Source: Vibrio caribbeanicus ATCC BAA-2122
GTDB taxonomy: Bacteria > Pseudomonadota > Gammaproteobacteria > Enterobacterales > Vibrionaceae
Assembly (NCBI RefSeq): GCF_000165125.1
Contig: NZ_AEIU01000068.1
Span: forward strand, 1-64,000
Length of the DNA: 64,000 nucleotides
Reading direction: 5' to 3'
Below the pieces are notes generated by a model. The model saw only the letters and a list, made by a program, of their open reading frames with translations, did no database searches and was not told the DNA's origin. Shown one piece after another: positions 18,796 through 30,137 of the stretch (the first letter of the stretch is position 1; the number at the start of each line of letters is the position of its first letter). Both the position numbers and the translations under genes were made by a program.

Positions 18796-20424
18796 TCACT
18801 TCAATTGAGGTCCCGCAGCAACCAGTGATTTACCTTCCTCATTGTCGGTATACTTTTCAAAGTTACTGATAAAACGAGTAGCTAGATCTTGGGCTTTTTC
18901 TTCCCAATTTTTAGCGTCAGTGTAGGTATCTCTCGGGTCAAGAATGCCGGCATCAACGCCATTGAGATGTGTTGGTACTTCGAGGTTAAAGATTGGAATA
19001 TGCTTGGTTGCAGATTTTTCAATTGAACCGTCTAAAATAGCATCAATGATACCACGAGTGTCCTGGATAGAAATTCGTTTACCGCTACCGTTCCAACCCG
19101 TGTTAACAAGGTAAGCCTCAGCACCTGCCGCTTCCATCCTTTTTACTAATACTTCAGCGTATTTTGTTGGATGCAGGGTAAGGAATGCAGCACCAAAGCA
19201 GGCTGAAAAAGTCGGAGTTGGCTCTGTGATACCACGTTCGGTTCCTGCAAGCTTAGCTGTAAAACCTGACAGGAAGTGATATTTAGTTTGTTCTGGTGTT
19301 AATTTAGACACAGGAGGTAGGACGCCAAAAGCATCTGCTGACAAGAATATTACTTTAGTGGCATGGCCGCCTTTGGATACGGGCTTGACAATGTTTTCAA
19401 TGTGTTCGATGGGATATGAAACACGAGTATTTTCTGTTTTTGAGCCATCATCAAAGTCTATCGTCCCATCTGCAAGCACAGTAACGTTTTCCAGAAGCGC
19501 GTCTCGACGTATAGCATTGAAAATATCAGGCTCTGCTTCTTTCGATAGCTTAATCGTTTTTGCATAACAACCACCCTCGAAGTTGAACACGCCATCGTCA
19601 TCCCAACCATGCTCATCATCTCCGATCAGTGCACGTTTCGGATCCGTTGATAGAGTTGTCTTGCCAGTGCCAGAAAGACCAAAAAAGACCGCGACATCGC
19701 CTTCTTTGCCCATATTCGCACTACAGTGCATAGAAGCGATATCTTGCAACGGAAGGAAGTAGTTCATCATGGCGAACATACCCTTCTTCATCTCACCACC
19801 GTACCAAGTACCGCCTATAAGCTGCATACGTTCAGTAAGGTTAAAAACGGTGAAATTCTCAGAATTTAGTCCATGCTCCTGCCATCTTTCGTTGGTACAT
19901 TTTGCACCATTCATCACCACGAAGTCTGGTTCGAAATTCTCTAACTCGGCTTCACTTGGTCGGATAAACATATTTTTTACAAAGTGGGCTTGCCATGCGA
20001 CCTCTGTAATGACCCTAATGCTAAGGCGAGAGTCTGGATTTGCTCCACAATAGCCGTCAATGACAAAGACTCGTTTGCCAGAGAGTTGATCGGTAACTTG
20101 CTGCTTTAAATCATCCCAAACCACTTTATCTATGGGCTTATTATCATTTTTGACTGCGTCCGATGTCCACCACATGTGCTCTTCGGTTGTGCTGTCCTTG
20201 ACAATATATTTGTCTTTAGGCGAACGCCCGGTAAAAATACCAGTATCAACTGAAATAGCACCTGAGTTAGTAAGGATTCCTTTCTCATAACCAACTAAGT
20301 CTGGACGAGTTTCTTCTTCAAATAGCATTTCATAGCTGGGGTTATGAATCACTTCTTTAACGTCTTTAAGGCCGTGTTTGGTAAGATCAATCGATACAGT
20401 CTTAGTATGTTCCATAACGGTCAT
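18796..20424 (-). CDS. pckA: Phosphoenolpyruvate carboxykinase (ATP)
   Basis: The 542-residue enzyme converts oxaloacetate plus ATP to phosphoenolpyruvate, the first committed step of gluconeogenesis. It has the family-specific N-terminal '[11 protein letters not shown]', the kinase-1a P-loop '[16 protein letters not shown]', and the metal-binding '[10 protein letters not shown]'. GAGGAG lies 5 bp before the ATG. It is monocistronic with its own terminator. A CRP-like site 245 bp upstream suggests control by cAMP. Confidence 0.97.
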   Translation of the reverse strand: MTVMEHTKTVSIDLTKHGLKDVKEVIHNPSYEMLFEEETRPDLVGYEKGILTNSGAISVDTGIFTGRSPKDKYIVKDSTTEEHMWWTSDAVKNDNKPIDKVVWDDLKQQVTDQLSGKRVFVIDGYCGANPDSRLSIRVITEVAWQAHFVKNMFIRPSEAELENFEPDFVVMNGAKCTNERWQEHGLNSENFTVFNLTERMQLIGGTWYGGEMKKGMFAMMNYFLPLQDIASMHCSANMGKEGDVAVFFGLSGTGKTTLSTDPKRALIGDDEHGWDDDGVFNFEGGCYAKTIKLSKEAEPDIFNAIRRDALLENVTVLADGTIDFDDGSKTENTRVSYPIEHIENIVKPVSKGGHATKVIFLSADAFGVLPPVSKLTPEQTKYHFLSGFTAKLAGTERGITEPTPTFSACFGAAFLTLHPTKYAEVLVKRMEAAGAEAYLVNTGWNGSGKRISIQDTRGIIDAILDGSIEKSATKHIPIFNLEVPTHLNGVDAGILDPRDTYTDAKNWEEKAQDLATRFISNFEKYTDNEEGKSLVAAGPQLK

Positions 20425-20668
20425 GGGTGCTCCTCGTGGAAGTGTTTTGTAGGGGATGTAATTATTTTTTATTGCTCATTATACGTGCGCTATCCTGAAA
20501 ACATGTAGAAATGCGCTTAAGCATATCTTGAGCTGTCAAAAGGTTTGTAGCTATCTGTTATGGGCGTGAGTTATTTTATCTCTTACGCAAAGGTTTGCGC
20601 CAGAAGAAAATGCATTATTAATTGACAAAAAATAAGTAGTTTTTTTATTACACAATTATGCTGATTTG

Positions 20669-20684
20669 TGTGACAAATGTCACA
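20669..20684. promoter_or_regulatory. CRP-like site between pckA and hslO
   Basis: TGTGACAAATGTCACA matches the CRP half-site pair TGTGA-N6-TCACA exactly. It lies in the 321-bp stretch upstream of pckA and just beyond the hslO terminator. The distance to the pckA start is 245 bp, so either the leader is long or the site acts from afar. A TATAAT hexamer nearer pckA (near 20480 on the minus strand) is a candidate -10 box. Confidence 0.7.
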
Positions 20685-20685
20685 T

Positions 20686-20710
20686 AAAAAGCCGAATAAA
20701 CTCGGCTTTA
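20686..20710 (-). terminator. Intrinsic terminator after hslO
   Basis: On the minus strand AAGCCGA-GTTTAT-TCGGCTT is followed by a short T run. It lies 36 bp beyond the hslO stop codon. Confidence 0.8.
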
Positions 20711-20745
20711 TTAAACATAATTACTGCTTTATTGAACGATAAAAA

Positions 20746-21624
20746 TTAATGCAGCGTTTTATTGTCATTGCTTGGTATATCGAACAAAGCGTCTACTTCA
20801 TTTTTATCAAATGTGTAGTTGGTGCCGCAGTAATCACAATGCAGAGATATGCTGCCTTCTTCAGCAACGATACTATTGACTTCATCACGATCAATGGTGC
20901 GAATGGCTGCTGCACTGCGTTGGCGTGAGCATCCACAGAAAAACGTGACAGGTTGCGGGTCGAAAATACGCACCTTTTCTTGATTGTATAGCCGATACAG
21001 AAGTTCATTCACTTCCAAGCCAAAAAGCTCATCGGTTTTGATGGTATCGGTCAATTTTTCTAGATGGTCGAAATGTTCCTCTGAGTCGTCAGCATCAGGC
21101 AAAATTTGCAATAGCATTCCGGCAGCTTTCGTATCGCCTGAACTGTCTTGCCCAGCTCGCAACCATAGTCTTGTCCGTAATTGTTCCGAGTTTGCAAAGT
21201 AGCCTTCGATAATTTCTGAGAGATTATTACCATCCAATGCCACGATTCCTTGATAGCGTTCCCCTTGTTTGGGGTCGATGGTAATGACTAGGTGGCCCTT
21301 ACCCAGCATGTCATGGATAGAAGCTTCACCATCAATACTTCCATCAAAACGAGCTACACCACGAACTTTTTGCTCATGGTCACCATTGATCACAGCAAGA
21401 GAAACTGGGCCGTCCCCCTGAAGCTGTAAAGTGATTGAACCCTCAAACTTAAGTGTCGCGGTCAATAATGTCGTCGCAACCAAAAGTTCGCCGAGCAACC
21501 CTTGCAGTGGTACTGGGTAATTTTTATTGGCGATAATACTTTGATAAGCGCTATCAAGTTGTACTAATTCGCCACGTACAGAGAGGTCCTCAAATAAATA
21601 GCGATTCAAAACATTGCTTGCCAT
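20746..21624 (-). CDS. hslO: Hsp33 redox-regulated chaperone
   Basis: The 292-residue protein is a holdase activated by oxidation. The C-terminal zinc-binding cysteines are visible as 'CGC' in 'FFCGCSRQR' and 'CDYC' in '[11 protein letters not shown]', matching the CxC-x(27-32)-CxxC switch. The N-terminal part shows '[20 protein letters not shown]'. It lies 29 bp downstream of hslR in a two-gene heat-shock operon. Confidence 0.96.
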   Translation of the reverse strand: MASNVLNRYLFEDLSVRGELVQLDSAYQSIIANKNYPVPLQGLLGELLVATTLLTATLKFEGSITLQLQGDGPVSLAVINGDHEQKVRGVARFDGSIDGEASIHDMLGKGHLVITIDPKQGERYQGIVALDGNNLSEIIEGYFANSEQLRTRLWLRAGQDSSGDTKAAGMLLQILPDADDSEEHFDHLEKLTDTIKTDELFGLEVNELLYRLYNQEKVRIFDPQPVTFFCGCSRQRSAAAIRTIDRDEVNSIVAEEGSISLHCDYCGTNYTFDKNEVDALFDIPSNDNKTLH

Positions 21625-21653
21625 GTGGCGATTCCTCGTGAATAGGGTTTAAC

Positions 21654-22040
21654 CTATTGATGTTTAAATTTAATAATATCGCGCCGCTGTTTCTTATCAG
21701 GCCTACGTTCAGGGCTTGGATTGTGGGCGTGCAGCTTACGTTGAGCTGCATTTTCTTGGCGTTTGTTGATGCTTTCGGTAGTCTCGGAATACAGTGTCTG
21801 TGCTTCAGGGGCACCGCGGCGTTGGCCAGAAATCCTTTCAATAATGATGGTTTTTTCCTCGTGCCCTTGCCTTAAAGTGATAGTTGCCCCAGTTTCCACT
21901 GTCTTACTTGGTTTGGTACGTTGGCCGTTGTAATGAACTTTACCGCCATCGATCATATTTCTTGCGATAGATCGTGTTTTATAAAAACGTGCAGCCCAAA
22001 GCCATTTGTCGAGACGAATTGTTTCATTGCTCAAACTCAT
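21654..22040 (-). CDS. hslR: Hsp15 ribosome-associated heat-shock protein
   Basis: The 128-residue RNA-binding protein has an N-terminal S4 domain ('RLDKWLWAARFYKTRSIA', then 'GGKVHYNGQRTKPSK') and a basic C-terminal tail. It recognises 50S subunits carrying a nascent chain after abortive translation. It precedes hslO on the same strand. Confidence 0.94.
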   Translation of the reverse strand: MSLSNETIRLDKWLWAARFYKTRSIARNMIDGGKVHYNGQRTKPSKTVETGATITLRQGHEEKTIIIERISGQRRGAPEAQTLYSETTESINKRQENAAQRKLHAHNPSPERRPDKKQRRDIIKFKHQ

Positions 22041-22298
22041 TTTTATATAAAATCCTATTCGCTTAGCGAGTATTTCCGCTCTAGTCCTGTAACAATGGTG
22101 ACGCGTGTAACATTTTTCAAGCGAGATCTCTAAATTTCACAGTCCAACAAGTGACGGGGAAGCAAATTATGTTTAATTTGATGCATATTTTCACAATAAT
22201 TTTGAATTATTTAGTGTGATTCACAAATGAGCGCATTGATTCAGAGAGTTTATGACAAGCCTTTGACAGTTTTAGATTTAGCTTATTACATATTTTGT

Positions 22299-22304
22299 TA
22301 TAAT
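22299..22304 (+). promoter_or_regulatory. Candidate -10 box of the type II secretion operon
   Basis: TATAAT occurs 90 bp upstream of gspC in the 354-bp divergent gap between hslR and gspC. No good -35 hexamer sits 16-18 bp upstream; a TTGACA at 22263-22268 is too far. The box may depend on an activator. No other element is clear in this gap, which is AT-rich. Confidence 0.35.
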
Positions 22305-22394
22305 GATTCGCTACACCATTGAAAAATAATATTAACTTTTTCAATAATTGAATGAGTTTGAGGCGATATTCACACAACCAAAAGAGACAGTGAA

Positions 22395-23291
22395 GTGAAG
22401 CACAAGATGGTCAACACGCTACAACAGTTTGGCGAATCAATAAAAGAGCTGGGTGTCCAACAGCGGGCGAGTGAAGTTTGTACTGTGATTCTATTTATGT
22501 TGAGCGCATGGATCGTAGGACAGATGGTTTGGCAGCCATGGAGTGCTGCAAGTCTTACGAGTTGGCAGCCTGCCAGTCCGTCGAGAACTGACGGCATAGA
22601 TCCCGAAAAAATGGATATTAATCAATTGCTTAATGGTAACTTGTTTGGTAAATATCAGGCAGACGCGCCGGTCGTTGAAAAGCCTAAAGTTCAGGATGCT
22701 CCTAAAAGTCGTTTGAATGTGGTTTTGGTCGGCGTTGTGACAAGCTCGGAGCAAAATAAGAGTCTAGCTGTGATTGCTAATAGAGGAAAGCAAGCTACTT
22801 ATGGTATCGGCGAGGTTATCGCCGGAACGAGGGCCAAGTTGGTTCAAGTTCATGCTGATAGAGTGATTGTTGATAATTCAGGCCGCGACGAAACTGTCAT
22901 GCTTGAGGGCATAAAATACAGTAAATCCAGCGAAAAAAACGAGCATCATTCACGCCCCAAACAAAGTGAACCAAAGGTTTCATCCGATAGCCTAGCAAAA
23001 ATCCGAGACGAAATTCGTCGTGATGCAAAACAGATTTTTCAATATGTGCGAATGTCTCAGGTGAAAAAAGAGGGCCTAGTAATAGGATATCGTTTGTCAC
23101 CAGGTAAAGATAAAGCGTTATTTGATTCAGTGGGACTTAGGTCAGGTGATATTGCCATCGCAATTAATGGGCAAGCCCTTCAAGATCCTGCTGCCATGGG
23201 AGAGGTATTTCGAAGCTTATCTCAATTAACAGAGCTGACGTTGACGGTAGAGCGTGATGGGCAGCCTTTTGAAATCTATATCGAATTATAA
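22395..23291 (+). CDS. gspC: Type II secretion inner-membrane protein GspC/EpsC
   Basis: The 298-residue protein links the inner-membrane platform to the GspD secretin. It has one membrane segment (about residues 30-50), a periplasmic HR domain around 'SRLNVVLVGVVTSSEQNKSL', and a C-terminal PDZ domain around 'VGLRSGDIAIAINGQAL'. The start is GTG; an in-frame ATG four codons later is possible, and neither has a strong ribosome site. It is the first of twelve gsp genes. Confidence 0.93.
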   Translation: MKHKMVNTLQQFGESIKELGVQQRASEVCTVILFMLSAWIVGQMVWQPWSAASLTSWQPASPSRTDGIDPEKMDINQLLNGNLFGKYQADAPVVEKPKVQDAPKSRLNVVLVGVVTSSEQNKSLAVIANRGKQATYGIGEVIAGTRAKLVQVHADRVIVDNSGRDETVMLEGIKYSKSSEKNEHHSRPKQSEPKVSSDSLAKIRDEIRRDAKQIFQYVRMSQVKKEGLVIGYRLSPGKDKALFDSVGLRSGDIAIAINGQALQDPAAMGEVFRSLSQLTELTLTVERDGQPFEIYIEL

Positions 23292-23330
23292 GGCTATCGC
23301 TCAAGCGTTAGTTGATCTGAGGAGTACAAA

Positions 23331-25355
23331 GTGAATCATTGGCTTAAAAAAAGCGCATGGCTTTTAGCAGGAAGCTTGCTAACGTCACCGATGACAGTGT
23401 TAGCGAACGATTTTAGTGCCAGTTTTAAAGGAACTGATATCCAAGAGTTTATTAATATTGTTGGACGTAATCTTGAAAAAACAATCATAGTTGATCCTTC
23501 GGTTCGCGGTAAGGTCGATGTAAGAAGCTATGATATGCTGAGTGAAGAACAATATTACAGCTTCTTTTTGAATGTTCTTGAAGTGTATGGCTTTGCTGTT
23601 GTTGAAATGGATAACGGTATTTTAAAGGTCATCAAAGATAAAGATGCGAAAACATCTGCCGTTCCTGTTGTAGGAGATGGTCTTATAAAGGGCGATGAAG
23701 TCGTTACACGTGTAGTTGCGGTTCGAAATGTCTCTGTGCGTGAGCTCTCCCCATTACTAAGGCAGCTTAATGATAACGCGGGAGCCGGTAATGTGGTTCA
23801 CTATGATCCTGCCAATATCATTCTCATTACAGGCCGTGCGGCGGTAGTAAATCGCCTTGCTGATATCATTAAACGCGTAGACCAAGCCGGTGATAAAGAG
23901 ATCGAAGTGGTTGAATTGGCGAATGCTTCTGCGGCGGAAATGGTTCGTATCGTTGAAGCTCTTAACAAAGCTAAAGACTCGAAAAGTACACCTGCTTTCT
24001 TGCAGCCAAAACTTGTGGCTGACGATAGAACGAATTCAATATTAATTTCGGGTGACCCTCAAGTTCGCAAGCGTTTAAAGAAACTGATTAAACAGCTTGA
24101 TGTTGAAATGGCTTCAAAAGGCAACAACCGAGTTGTGTATCTAAAATACGCTAAAGCAGAAGATCTTGTCGATGTTTTAAAGGGAGTTTCAGACAACTTA
24201 GAAGCTGAAAAATCGTCGGGAACAAAAAAAACTCAAGGCTCTAAGCGTGGTGATGTTGTTATCGCAGCACACGTCGAAACGAATGCGCTGGTACTGACTG
24301 CGCCACCGGATATTATGATTGCACTGCAAGATGTGATTGCTCAATTGGACATCAGGCGCGCGCAGGTGCTTATCGAAGCCTTGATCGTTGAAATGGCAGA
24401 GGGTGATGGTATTAATCTGGGGGTGCAATGGGGCTCGCTTGAGAGCGGTGCATCGATTCAATTTGCCAACTCTGGTACGCCAATTGGGCAGGTGATGGTA
24501 GGTGTTGAAGAAGCAAAAGAGCAAACCAGTACCGAATATTACACAGACAAAGACGGTAACCGTCAACCCTATAATGTGACAAAACCCGGAGATTATTCCA
24601 CACTCGCTTCAGCTTTAGGCAGCGTCAATGGAGCTGCTTTAAGTGTTGTAATGGGAGATTGGATGGCTCTGATCAGTGCGGTTTCAACTGACTCTAATTC
24701 AAATATTCTCTCCTCTCCAAGCATTACCGTCATGGATAATGGTGAAGCTTCATTTATTGTCGGAGAAGAAGTGCCAGTTATTACAGGCTCTGCCGCAGGC
24801 TCTAATAATGAAAATCCTTTCCAAACCGTAGACCGTAAAGAAGTGGGTATTAAGCTGAAGGTCGTGCCTCAAATCAATGAGGGGAATTCAGTTCAGCTTA
24901 AGATTGAACAGGAAGTCTCAAACGTACTTGGCGCTAACGGTGCTGTAGATGTGCGCTTTGCTAAACGCCAGCTCAACACATCAGTGATGGTGGAAGATGG
25001 CCAGATGATTGTCTTAGGTGGCTTGATAGATGAGCGGGCTTTGGAAAGTGAGTCTAAAGTACCGTTACTTGGTGATATTCCTTATCTTGGTCACTTGTTT
25101 AAATCGACGAGGACTCAGGTTGAGAAAAAGAACCTAATGGTGTTCATCAAACCAACCATCATTCGAGATGGCGTAACCGCAGATGGTATCACTCAGCGCA
25201 AGTACAACTTTATTCGTGCAGAACAGCTTTACAAAGCTGACCAAGGCTTGAAATTGATGGAAAATGGCAATATCCCTGTACTGCCTGAATATGGTGAAGA
25301 TATTCAGCATCCTGCGGAGATTCAGGCATTTATACAACAGATGAGTAAGCAATAA
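23331..25355 (+). CDS. gspD: Type II secretin GspD/EpsD
   Basis: The 674-residue outer-membrane secretin has a Sec signal peptide (cleavage after 'PMTVLA', about residue 25), N0-N3 domains with '[20 protein letters not shown]' in N0, the secretin core '[20 protein letters not shown]' and 'VLGGLIDE', and a C-terminal S domain. It forms the channel for folded exoproteins. The start is GTG with GAGGAG 6 bp upstream. It overlaps gspE by 1 bp. Confidence 0.96.
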   Translation: MNHWLKKSAWLLAGSLLTSPMTVLANDFSASFKGTDIQEFINIVGRNLEKTIIVDPSVRGKVDVRSYDMLSEEQYYSFFLNVLEVYGFAVVEMDNGILKVIKDKDAKTSAVPVVGDGLIKGDEVVTRVVAVRNVSVRELSPLLRQLNDNAGAGNVVHYDPANIILITGRAAVVNRLADIIKRVDQAGDKEIEVVELANASAAEMVRIVEALNKAKDSKSTPAFLQPKLVADDRTNSILISGDPQVRKRLKKLIKQLDVEMASKGNNRVVYLKYAKAEDLVDVLKGVSDNLEAEKSSGTKKTQGSKRGDVVIAAHVETNALVLTAPPDIMIALQDVIAQLDIRRAQVLIEALIVEMAEGDGINLGVQWGSLESGASIQFANSGTPIGQVMVGVEEAKEQTSTEYYTDKDGNRQPYNVTKPGDYSTLASALGSVNGAALSVVMGDWMALISAVSTDSNSNILSSPSITVMDNGEASFIVGEEVPVITGSAAGSNNENPFQTVDRKEVGIKLKVVPQINEGNSVQLKIEQEVSNVLGANGAVDVRFAKRQLNTSVMVEDGQMIVLGGLIDERALESESKVPLLGDIPYLGHLFKSTRTQVEKKNLMVFIKPTIIRDGVTADGITQRKYNFIRAEQLYKADQGLKLMENGNIPVLPEYGEDIQHPAEIQAFIQQMSKQ

Positions 25356-26845
25356 TGGATATGGTGGCTGGCTCAACATTTAAACGCTTGCCTTTTAGCT
25401 TTGCTAATCGATATAAATTGGTCCTCGAGCCCAAAGAGAGTGAGCTGGTACTTTATTACATTGCTCCACTTGCCATAAAAGCAATAACGGAAGTAAGAAG
25501 GGTGTGTGGCCAGAGTTTTACTTTACAAGAAGTAAGTAAGGAGCTTTTTGATAGTAAGCTCACGGAGGCATACCAAAGAGACTCGTCCGAAGCTCGGCAA
25601 TTGATGGAAGACATTGGCGCGGATAACGATGACTTCTTTTCTTTAGCCGAGGACTTACCACAAGACGAGGATCTGTTGGAGTCCGAAGATGACGCTCCGA
25701 TTATTAAATTGATTAATGCCATGCTCGGTGAAGCGATCAAAGAAGGTGCCTCTGATATTCATATCGAGACCTTTGAAAAAAGCTTGTCGATCCGCTTTCG
25801 AGTTGATGGTGTACTTCGTGATGTCCTCTCCCCGAGTCGAAAATTAGCGCCTCTTTTGGTTTCGCGAGTCAAAGTAATGGCAAAGCTCGATATTGCAGAA
25901 AAGCGAGTTCCCCAAGATGGACGTATATCACTGAGAATTGGTGGGCGAGCAGTCGATGTGCGTGTCTCAACAATGCCATCTTCACATGGTGAGAGAGTGG
26001 TTATGCGACTGCTCGATAAAAATGCAACCCGGCTAGACTTGCACAGTTTGGGGATGACTCCGGACAATCATGATACTTTCCGTAACATGATTAAAAGGCC
26101 ACACGGTATTATTTTGGTCACTGGACCAACGGGTTCCGGTAAGTCGACCACCTTATATGCAGGGCTCAGTGAAATAAATGGTAATGAGCGCAATATATTG
26201 ACCGTCGAAGACCCTATAGAGTTTGATATCGATGGTATTGGCCAGACTCAGGTCAATCCTAAAGTTGACATGACATTTGCTCGCGGTTTGAGGGCTATTT
26301 TACGTCAAGACCCAGATGTGGTCATGGTTGGTGAAATACGCGACCTCGAGACAGCACAGATTGCTGTTCAAGCGTCTCTTACGGGCCACTTGGTAATGTC
26401 CACTCTCCACACCAATACTGCTGTGGGTGCAATAACTCGCTTGAGAGACATGGGAATAGAGCCCTTTTTGATCTCTTCATCGTTACTTGGTGTGCTTGCT
26501 CAGCGCTTGGTTCGGACTCTATGTCCTGATTGCAAAGAGCCTTATCAGGCCGATGAGGAAACAAAAAAGCTGTTCTCAATGATGCCTGAAGAAACCCTGA
26601 CTTTATATCGGGCTTGTGGATGTGAAAGCTGTAATTTCAAAGGTTACCGCGGTCGTACCGGGATTCATGAACTCTTGCTGGTGGATGACAGTGTGCAATC
26701 ATTGATTCACAGCGAAGTTGGAGAGCAAGCCATTGAAAAACAAATTCGTGCTCATACACCAAGTATTCGTGATGACGGTTTAAGTAAGGTACGTAAAGGT
26801 GTTACCTCGATAGAGGAAGTCATGCGAGTGACCAAGGAAAGCTAA
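25355..26845 (+). CDS. gspE: Type II secretion ATPase GspE/EpsE
   Basis: The 496-residue cytoplasmic ATPase drives pseudopilus assembly. It shows an N1E domain ('[16 protein letters not shown]'), Walker A '[14 protein letters not shown]', Asp box '[10 protein letters not shown]', Walker B '[12 protein letters not shown]', His box '[12 protein letters not shown]', and a tetracysteine zinc motif (CPDC ... CESC). ATG overlaps the gspD stop by 1 bp. Confidence 0.97.
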   Translation: MDMVAGSTFKRLPFSFANRYKLVLEPKESELVLYYIAPLAIKAITEVRRVCGQSFTLQEVSKELFDSKLTEAYQRDSSEARQLMEDIGADNDDFFSLAEDLPQDEDLLESEDDAPIIKLINAMLGEAIKEGASDIHIETFEKSLSIRFRVDGVLRDVLSPSRKLAPLLVSRVKVMAKLDIAEKRVPQDGRISLRIGGRAVDVRVSTMPSSHGERVVMRLLDKNATRLDLHSLGMTPDNHDTFRNMIKRPHGIILVTGPTGSGKSTTLYAGLSEINGNERNILTVEDPIEFDIDGIGQTQVNPKVDMTFARGLRAILRQDPDVVMVGEIRDLETAQIAVQASLTGHLVMSTLHTNTAVGAITRLRDMGIEPFLISSSLLGVLAQRLVRTLCPDCKEPYQADEETKKLFSMMPEETLTLYRACGCESCNFKGYRGRTGIHELLLVDDSVQSLIHSEVGEQAIEKQIRAHTPSIRDDGLSKVRKGVTSIEEVMRVTKES

Positions 26846-28071
26846 TGGCGGCATACGAATACAAAGCGTTAGATGCGAAAGGCAAATCGAAAAAGGGTGT
26901 GATAGAGGGCGATAATGCGCGCCAAGTTCGCACTCGTTTGAAAGAGCAGGGGTTAGTCCCTGTTGACGTTAAAGAAACAAGGCAAAAAGCCAAACAACAG
27001 AGCAAGAACGGTTCTTTATTTGCATTCAAACGAGGCTTGAGCACACCTGATCTGGCTTTAATTACGCGGCAGCTCTCAACACTAGTGCAGTCTGGTATGC
27101 CGCTTGAGGAGTGTCTCAAGGCCGTTTCGGAACAATCAGAGAAACCAAGAATTCGCACTATGCTTTTAGCAGTTCGTTCCAAAGTGACGGAAGGTTATAC
27201 CCTAGCTGACAGCCTAGCTGATTTTCCGCATGTCTTCGATGAGCTTTTCCGCTCTATGGTCGCAGCGGGAGAAAAGTCGGGTCATCTTGATGCAGTGTTA
27301 GAGCGTTTGGCTGATTATGCAGAGAATCGACAAAAAATGCGCTCAAAGTTACAACAAGCGATGATCTATCCGATAGTCTTGGTGGTTTTTGCGGTCGGTA
27401 TTGTCGCGTTCTTGCTGGCGGCCGTTGTGCCAAAGATAGTCGGGCAGTTTATTCAAATGGGTCAGGAGCTTCCACAGTCAACACAGATCTTGTTGTCTGC
27501 AAGTGACTTTATCCAAGACTGGGGACTTGTCTTACTCTTGGCTATGGTGGTGGTGGGGTACTTATTTCGATTTGCATTAAGTAAACCAAATCTCAGAATG
27601 GCTTGGGATAGAAAAGTCATCGCCATGCCTCTTATAGGAAAGATAGCCCGAGGCCTAAATACGTCACGTTTTGCTAGGACTCTTTCGATATGTACTTCGA
27701 GTGCTATCCCTATCTTAGATGGTATGCGTGTTGCAGTCGATGTGATGTCGAATCACTACGTGAAAAAAAAGGTACTTATCGCCACAGATAATGTTCGGGA
27801 AGGAGCAAGCTTACGTCGTGCTCTCGAACAAACCAAACTATTTCCCCCTATGATGCTGCATATGATTGCCAGTGGTGAACAAAGTGGTGAGCTTGAGGCA
27901 ATGCTAACTCGTGCTGCTGACACGCAAGATAGCAATTTTGAGTCCACAGTGAACATTGCTTTGGGAATCTTTACGCCAGCATTAATTGCGGTGATGGCTG
28001 GTCTGGTTTTATTCATCGTTATGGCGACCCTAATGCCTATTTTAGAAATGAATAATTTAATGAGTTCTTAA
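26845..28071 (+). CDS. gspF: Type II secretion platform protein GspF/EpsF
   Basis: The 408-residue polytopic inner-membrane protein has two repeated GspF domains and three membrane segments, including 'IVLVVFAVGIVAFLLAAVV' and a C-terminal one near 'GVFTPALIAVMAGLVLF'-type sequence. It is the platform that GspE acts on. It overlaps the gspE stop by 1 bp. Confidence 0.96.
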   Translation: MAAYEYKALDAKGKSKKGVIEGDNARQVRTRLKEQGLVPVDVKETRQKAKQQSKNGSLFAFKRGLSTPDLALITRQLSTLVQSGMPLEECLKAVSEQSEKPRIRTMLLAVRSKVTEGYTLADSLADFPHVFDELFRSMVAAGEKSGHLDAVLERLADYAENRQKMRSKLQQAMIYPIVLVVFAVGIVAFLLAAVVPKIVGQFIQMGQELPQSTQILLSASDFIQDWGLVLLLAMVVVGYLFRFALSKPNLRMAWDRKVIAMPLIGKIARGLNTSRFARTLSICTSSAIPILDGMRVAVDVMSNHYVKKKVLIATDNVREGASLRRALEQTKLFPPMMLHMIASGEQSGELEAMLTRAADTQDSNFESTVNIALGIFTPALIAVMAGLVLFIVMATLMPILEMNNLMSS

Positions 28072-28110
28072 TAGCTTACTTTAGATAGAAGAGTTTTAAT
28101 GGAGAGTACG

Positions 28111-28548
28111 ATGAATAGAAAAATGAAAAAACAATCGGGATTTACGTTACTAGAGCTGATGGTAGTCATAGTTATTTTAGGGATTCTGGCGAGTTTTGTC
28201 GTTCCTAATTTGTTGGGCAATAAAGAAAAAGCGGATCAGCAAAAAGCGGTGACGGATATTGTTGCTCTTGAGAACGCGCTGGATATGTACAAGCTTGATA
28301 ACAGTGTTTACCCGACTACTGAGCAAGGATTGGAAGCATTAGTTTCTGCCCCATCTCCTGAACCGAGAAACTATCGTGCAGGTGGTTATATCAGACGTCT
28401 ACCGACGGATCCATGGGGAAATGACTATCAATACATTAGTCCTGGTACTCAAGGAAATGTCGACATTTTCACCTTAGGTGCTGACGGTGAGGAAGGTGGA
28501 GAAGGTATCAATGCCGATATTGGTAATTGGAATATTCAAGACTTTTAA
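28111..28548 (+). CDS. gspG: Major pseudopilin GspG/EpsG
   Basis: A 145-residue type IV pilin-like protein. The prepilin-peptidase site is 'KKQSG^FTLLELMVV', with Glu at mature position 5. The C-terminal part has the calcium-binding loop region '[10 protein letters not shown]'. ATG at 28111 is chosen because GGAG lies 6 bp before it; an earlier in-frame ATG overlaps that site. It is the main subunit of the pseudopilus. Confidence 0.96.
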   Translation: MNRKMKKQSGFTLLELMVVIVILGILASFVVPNLLGNKEKADQQKAVTDIVALENALDMYKLDNSVYPTTEQGLEALVSAPSPEPRNYRAGGYIRRLPTDPWGNDYQYISPGTQGNVDIFTLGADGEEGGEGINADIGNWNIQDF

Positions 28549-28554
28549 ATATTG

Positions 28555-29163
28555 ATGTTGCCTCAAACTTTCATTGTGCGCCGTGACAATGGCTTTACTT
28601 TGCTGGAGATACTGCTGGTACTTCTACTGGTATCTTTAGCATCGGTCGCCGTGATTTCTACTTTGCCTAATCGTGCCGAGGATAATGCGAAAAAGTATGC
28701 TCAGGCTTTGTTTCATCGCGTGCAGTTACTGAATGAAGAAGCGATGCTTAGTGGGCGAGATTACGGCCTGCATATCAATGAAAAAAAAGCGCTCTACGAT
28801 CTTATGTATCTGGACTCTAAAGGTTGGCAAAGGTTCGATAAACAAGATATGCCCGGCCAAACAAAGTTACCAGACAATCTATCGATAGTATTAACTCTTG
28901 GAGGGGATGTTTGGGGTAACAAAGAGCGTCTTTTTAACCCTACGAGCTTGTTCGACGAAGAGATGTTTGCTGAGTTAGAAAAAGAAAAAGCACTCCCTCC
29001 TCCTCAAATATTTATTGTTTCAAGTGGTGAGGTAACACCGTTCTCACTCTCGATTCACTCTCAAGGAAAAAGTGAGCCAGTAGATGCTTGGCGGGTGGTT
29101 GCCAAAGAGAACGGCCAAATAATTCTCTTGAAACCGGGAGAGGTGGATGAGCAGGCAAAATAG
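28555..29163 (+). CDS. gspH: Minor pseudopilin GspH/EpsH
   Basis: A 202-residue minor pseudopilin with leader and cleavage site 'RRDNG^FTLLEILLVLL'. It is placed between gspG and gspI as in other T2SS operons. The ATG at 28555 directly follows an in-frame TTG; neither has a clear ribosome site, so it is probably coupled to gspG, 6 bp upstream. Confidence 0.92.
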   Translation: MLPQTFIVRRDNGFTLLEILLVLLLVSLASVAVISTLPNRAEDNAKKYAQALFHRVQLLNEEAMLSGRDYGLHINEKKALYDLMYLDSKGWQRFDKQDMPGQTKLPDNLSIVLTLGGDVWGNKERLFNPTSLFDEEMFAELEKEKALPPPQIFIVSSGEVTPFSLSIHSQGKSEPVDAWRVVAKENGQIILLKPGEVDEQAK

Positions 29164-29503
29164 AGGCTTTACATTGTTGGAAGTACTCGTTGCATTAGCT
29201 ATTTTCGCGACGGCTGCGATCGCGACCATTCGTTCGGTAAGCCAACATATTAATACGTTGAATTTTCTTGAGGAAAAAACCTTTGCATCTATGGTTGCAG
29301 ATAATCAAATGACCCTTGTCGCTCTCTCAAAAGAGAAACCAAGTAAGAAAAAGGGGAAAGAAAACTTGGCAGGTAGGGATTGGTTTTGGTCTATTGAGCC
29401 TATTGCAACGGAGGATGGGATCTTGAGTGCTTTTGATATCAAAGTGTCCACAACGGAAAAAGGCTCACCTGTTATAACGGTAAGAGGCTATGTACCCAAT
29501 TAA
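29147..29503 (+). CDS. gspI: Minor pseudopilin GspI/EpsI
   Basis: A 118-residue minor pseudopilin, cleavage site 'SRQNRG^FTLLEVLVALAIF'. It forms the pseudopilus tip with GspJ and GspK. GGGAG precedes the ATG, and it overlaps gspH by 17 bp. Confidence 0.94.
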   Translation: MSRQNRGFTLLEVLVALAIFATAAIATIRSVSQHINTLNFLEEKTFASMVADNQMTLVALSKEKPSKKKGKENLAGRDWFWSIEPIATEDGILSAFDIKVSTTEKGSPVITVRGYVPN

Positions 29504-30137
29504 GCGCAGGAACACAGGCTTTACACTTATTGAAGTTCTGGTTGCTATTGCCATTTTTGCCAGCTTAAGTGTCGGTGCTTACCAGGTTCTAAATCAAGTG
29601 CAACGTAGCAATGAAGTGTCAATTGAGAGAAGTGAACGTCTCAAGGAGTTGCAAAGAGCTTTGGTGTTTTTGGACAATGACTTTCGTCAGATGACCATGC
29701 GCCAGTCTCGAACCAATGGAGAGGAGCCCTCGCCATTGCTTATTCAGTGGAAAGACTATCTGTTGGATTCTGATGAAAAAGGCGTCATGTTTGTTCGTGC
29801 TGGATGGCATAACCCACAGCAACAGTTTCCCAGGGGAGAAGTCAGTAAAGTTGGCTACCGGATAAAAGAGAAACAGCTGGAAAGAGTGTGGTGGCGATAT
29901 GTGGATACACCATCTGGTCAAATGGGCGTGGTTATGCCTCTTTTAACTCAGGTGGAGTCATTCAAAGTTCGCTTTTGGGATGGCTCTGCATGGAAAGATG
30001 AATGGGACAAAAAGCTCGCTTTGCCTGACGCGGTAGCATTGCAATTAAACTTGAGTGATTATGGCATGATAGAGCGATTTTATCTGACGCCTGGTGGCGA
30101 TCTCAAGCTAGAAAAAGAGCAGAATAAAAATGAATAA
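29490..30137 (+). CDS. gspJ: Minor pseudopilin GspJ/EpsJ
   Basis: A 215-residue minor pseudopilin with leader 'KRRNTG^[13 protein letters not shown]'. It overlaps gspI by 14 bp and gspK by 8 bp. It belongs to the GspI-J-K tip complex. Confidence 0.94.
   Translation: MYPIKRRNTGFTLIEVLVAIAIFASLSVGAYQVLNQVQRSNEVSIERSERLKELQRALVFLDNDFRQMTMRQSRTNGEEPSPLLIQWKDYLLDSDEKGVMFVRAGWHNPQQQFPRGEVSKVGYRIKEKQLERVWWRYVDTPSGQMGVVMPLLTQVESFKVRFWDGSAWKDEWDKKLALPDAVALQLNLSDYGMIERFYLTPGGDLKLEKEQNKNE

Noticed and set aside
24198-24566. 122-codon frame opposite gspD
   Set aside because: gspD is certain here; the antisense frame has no family features or ribosome site.
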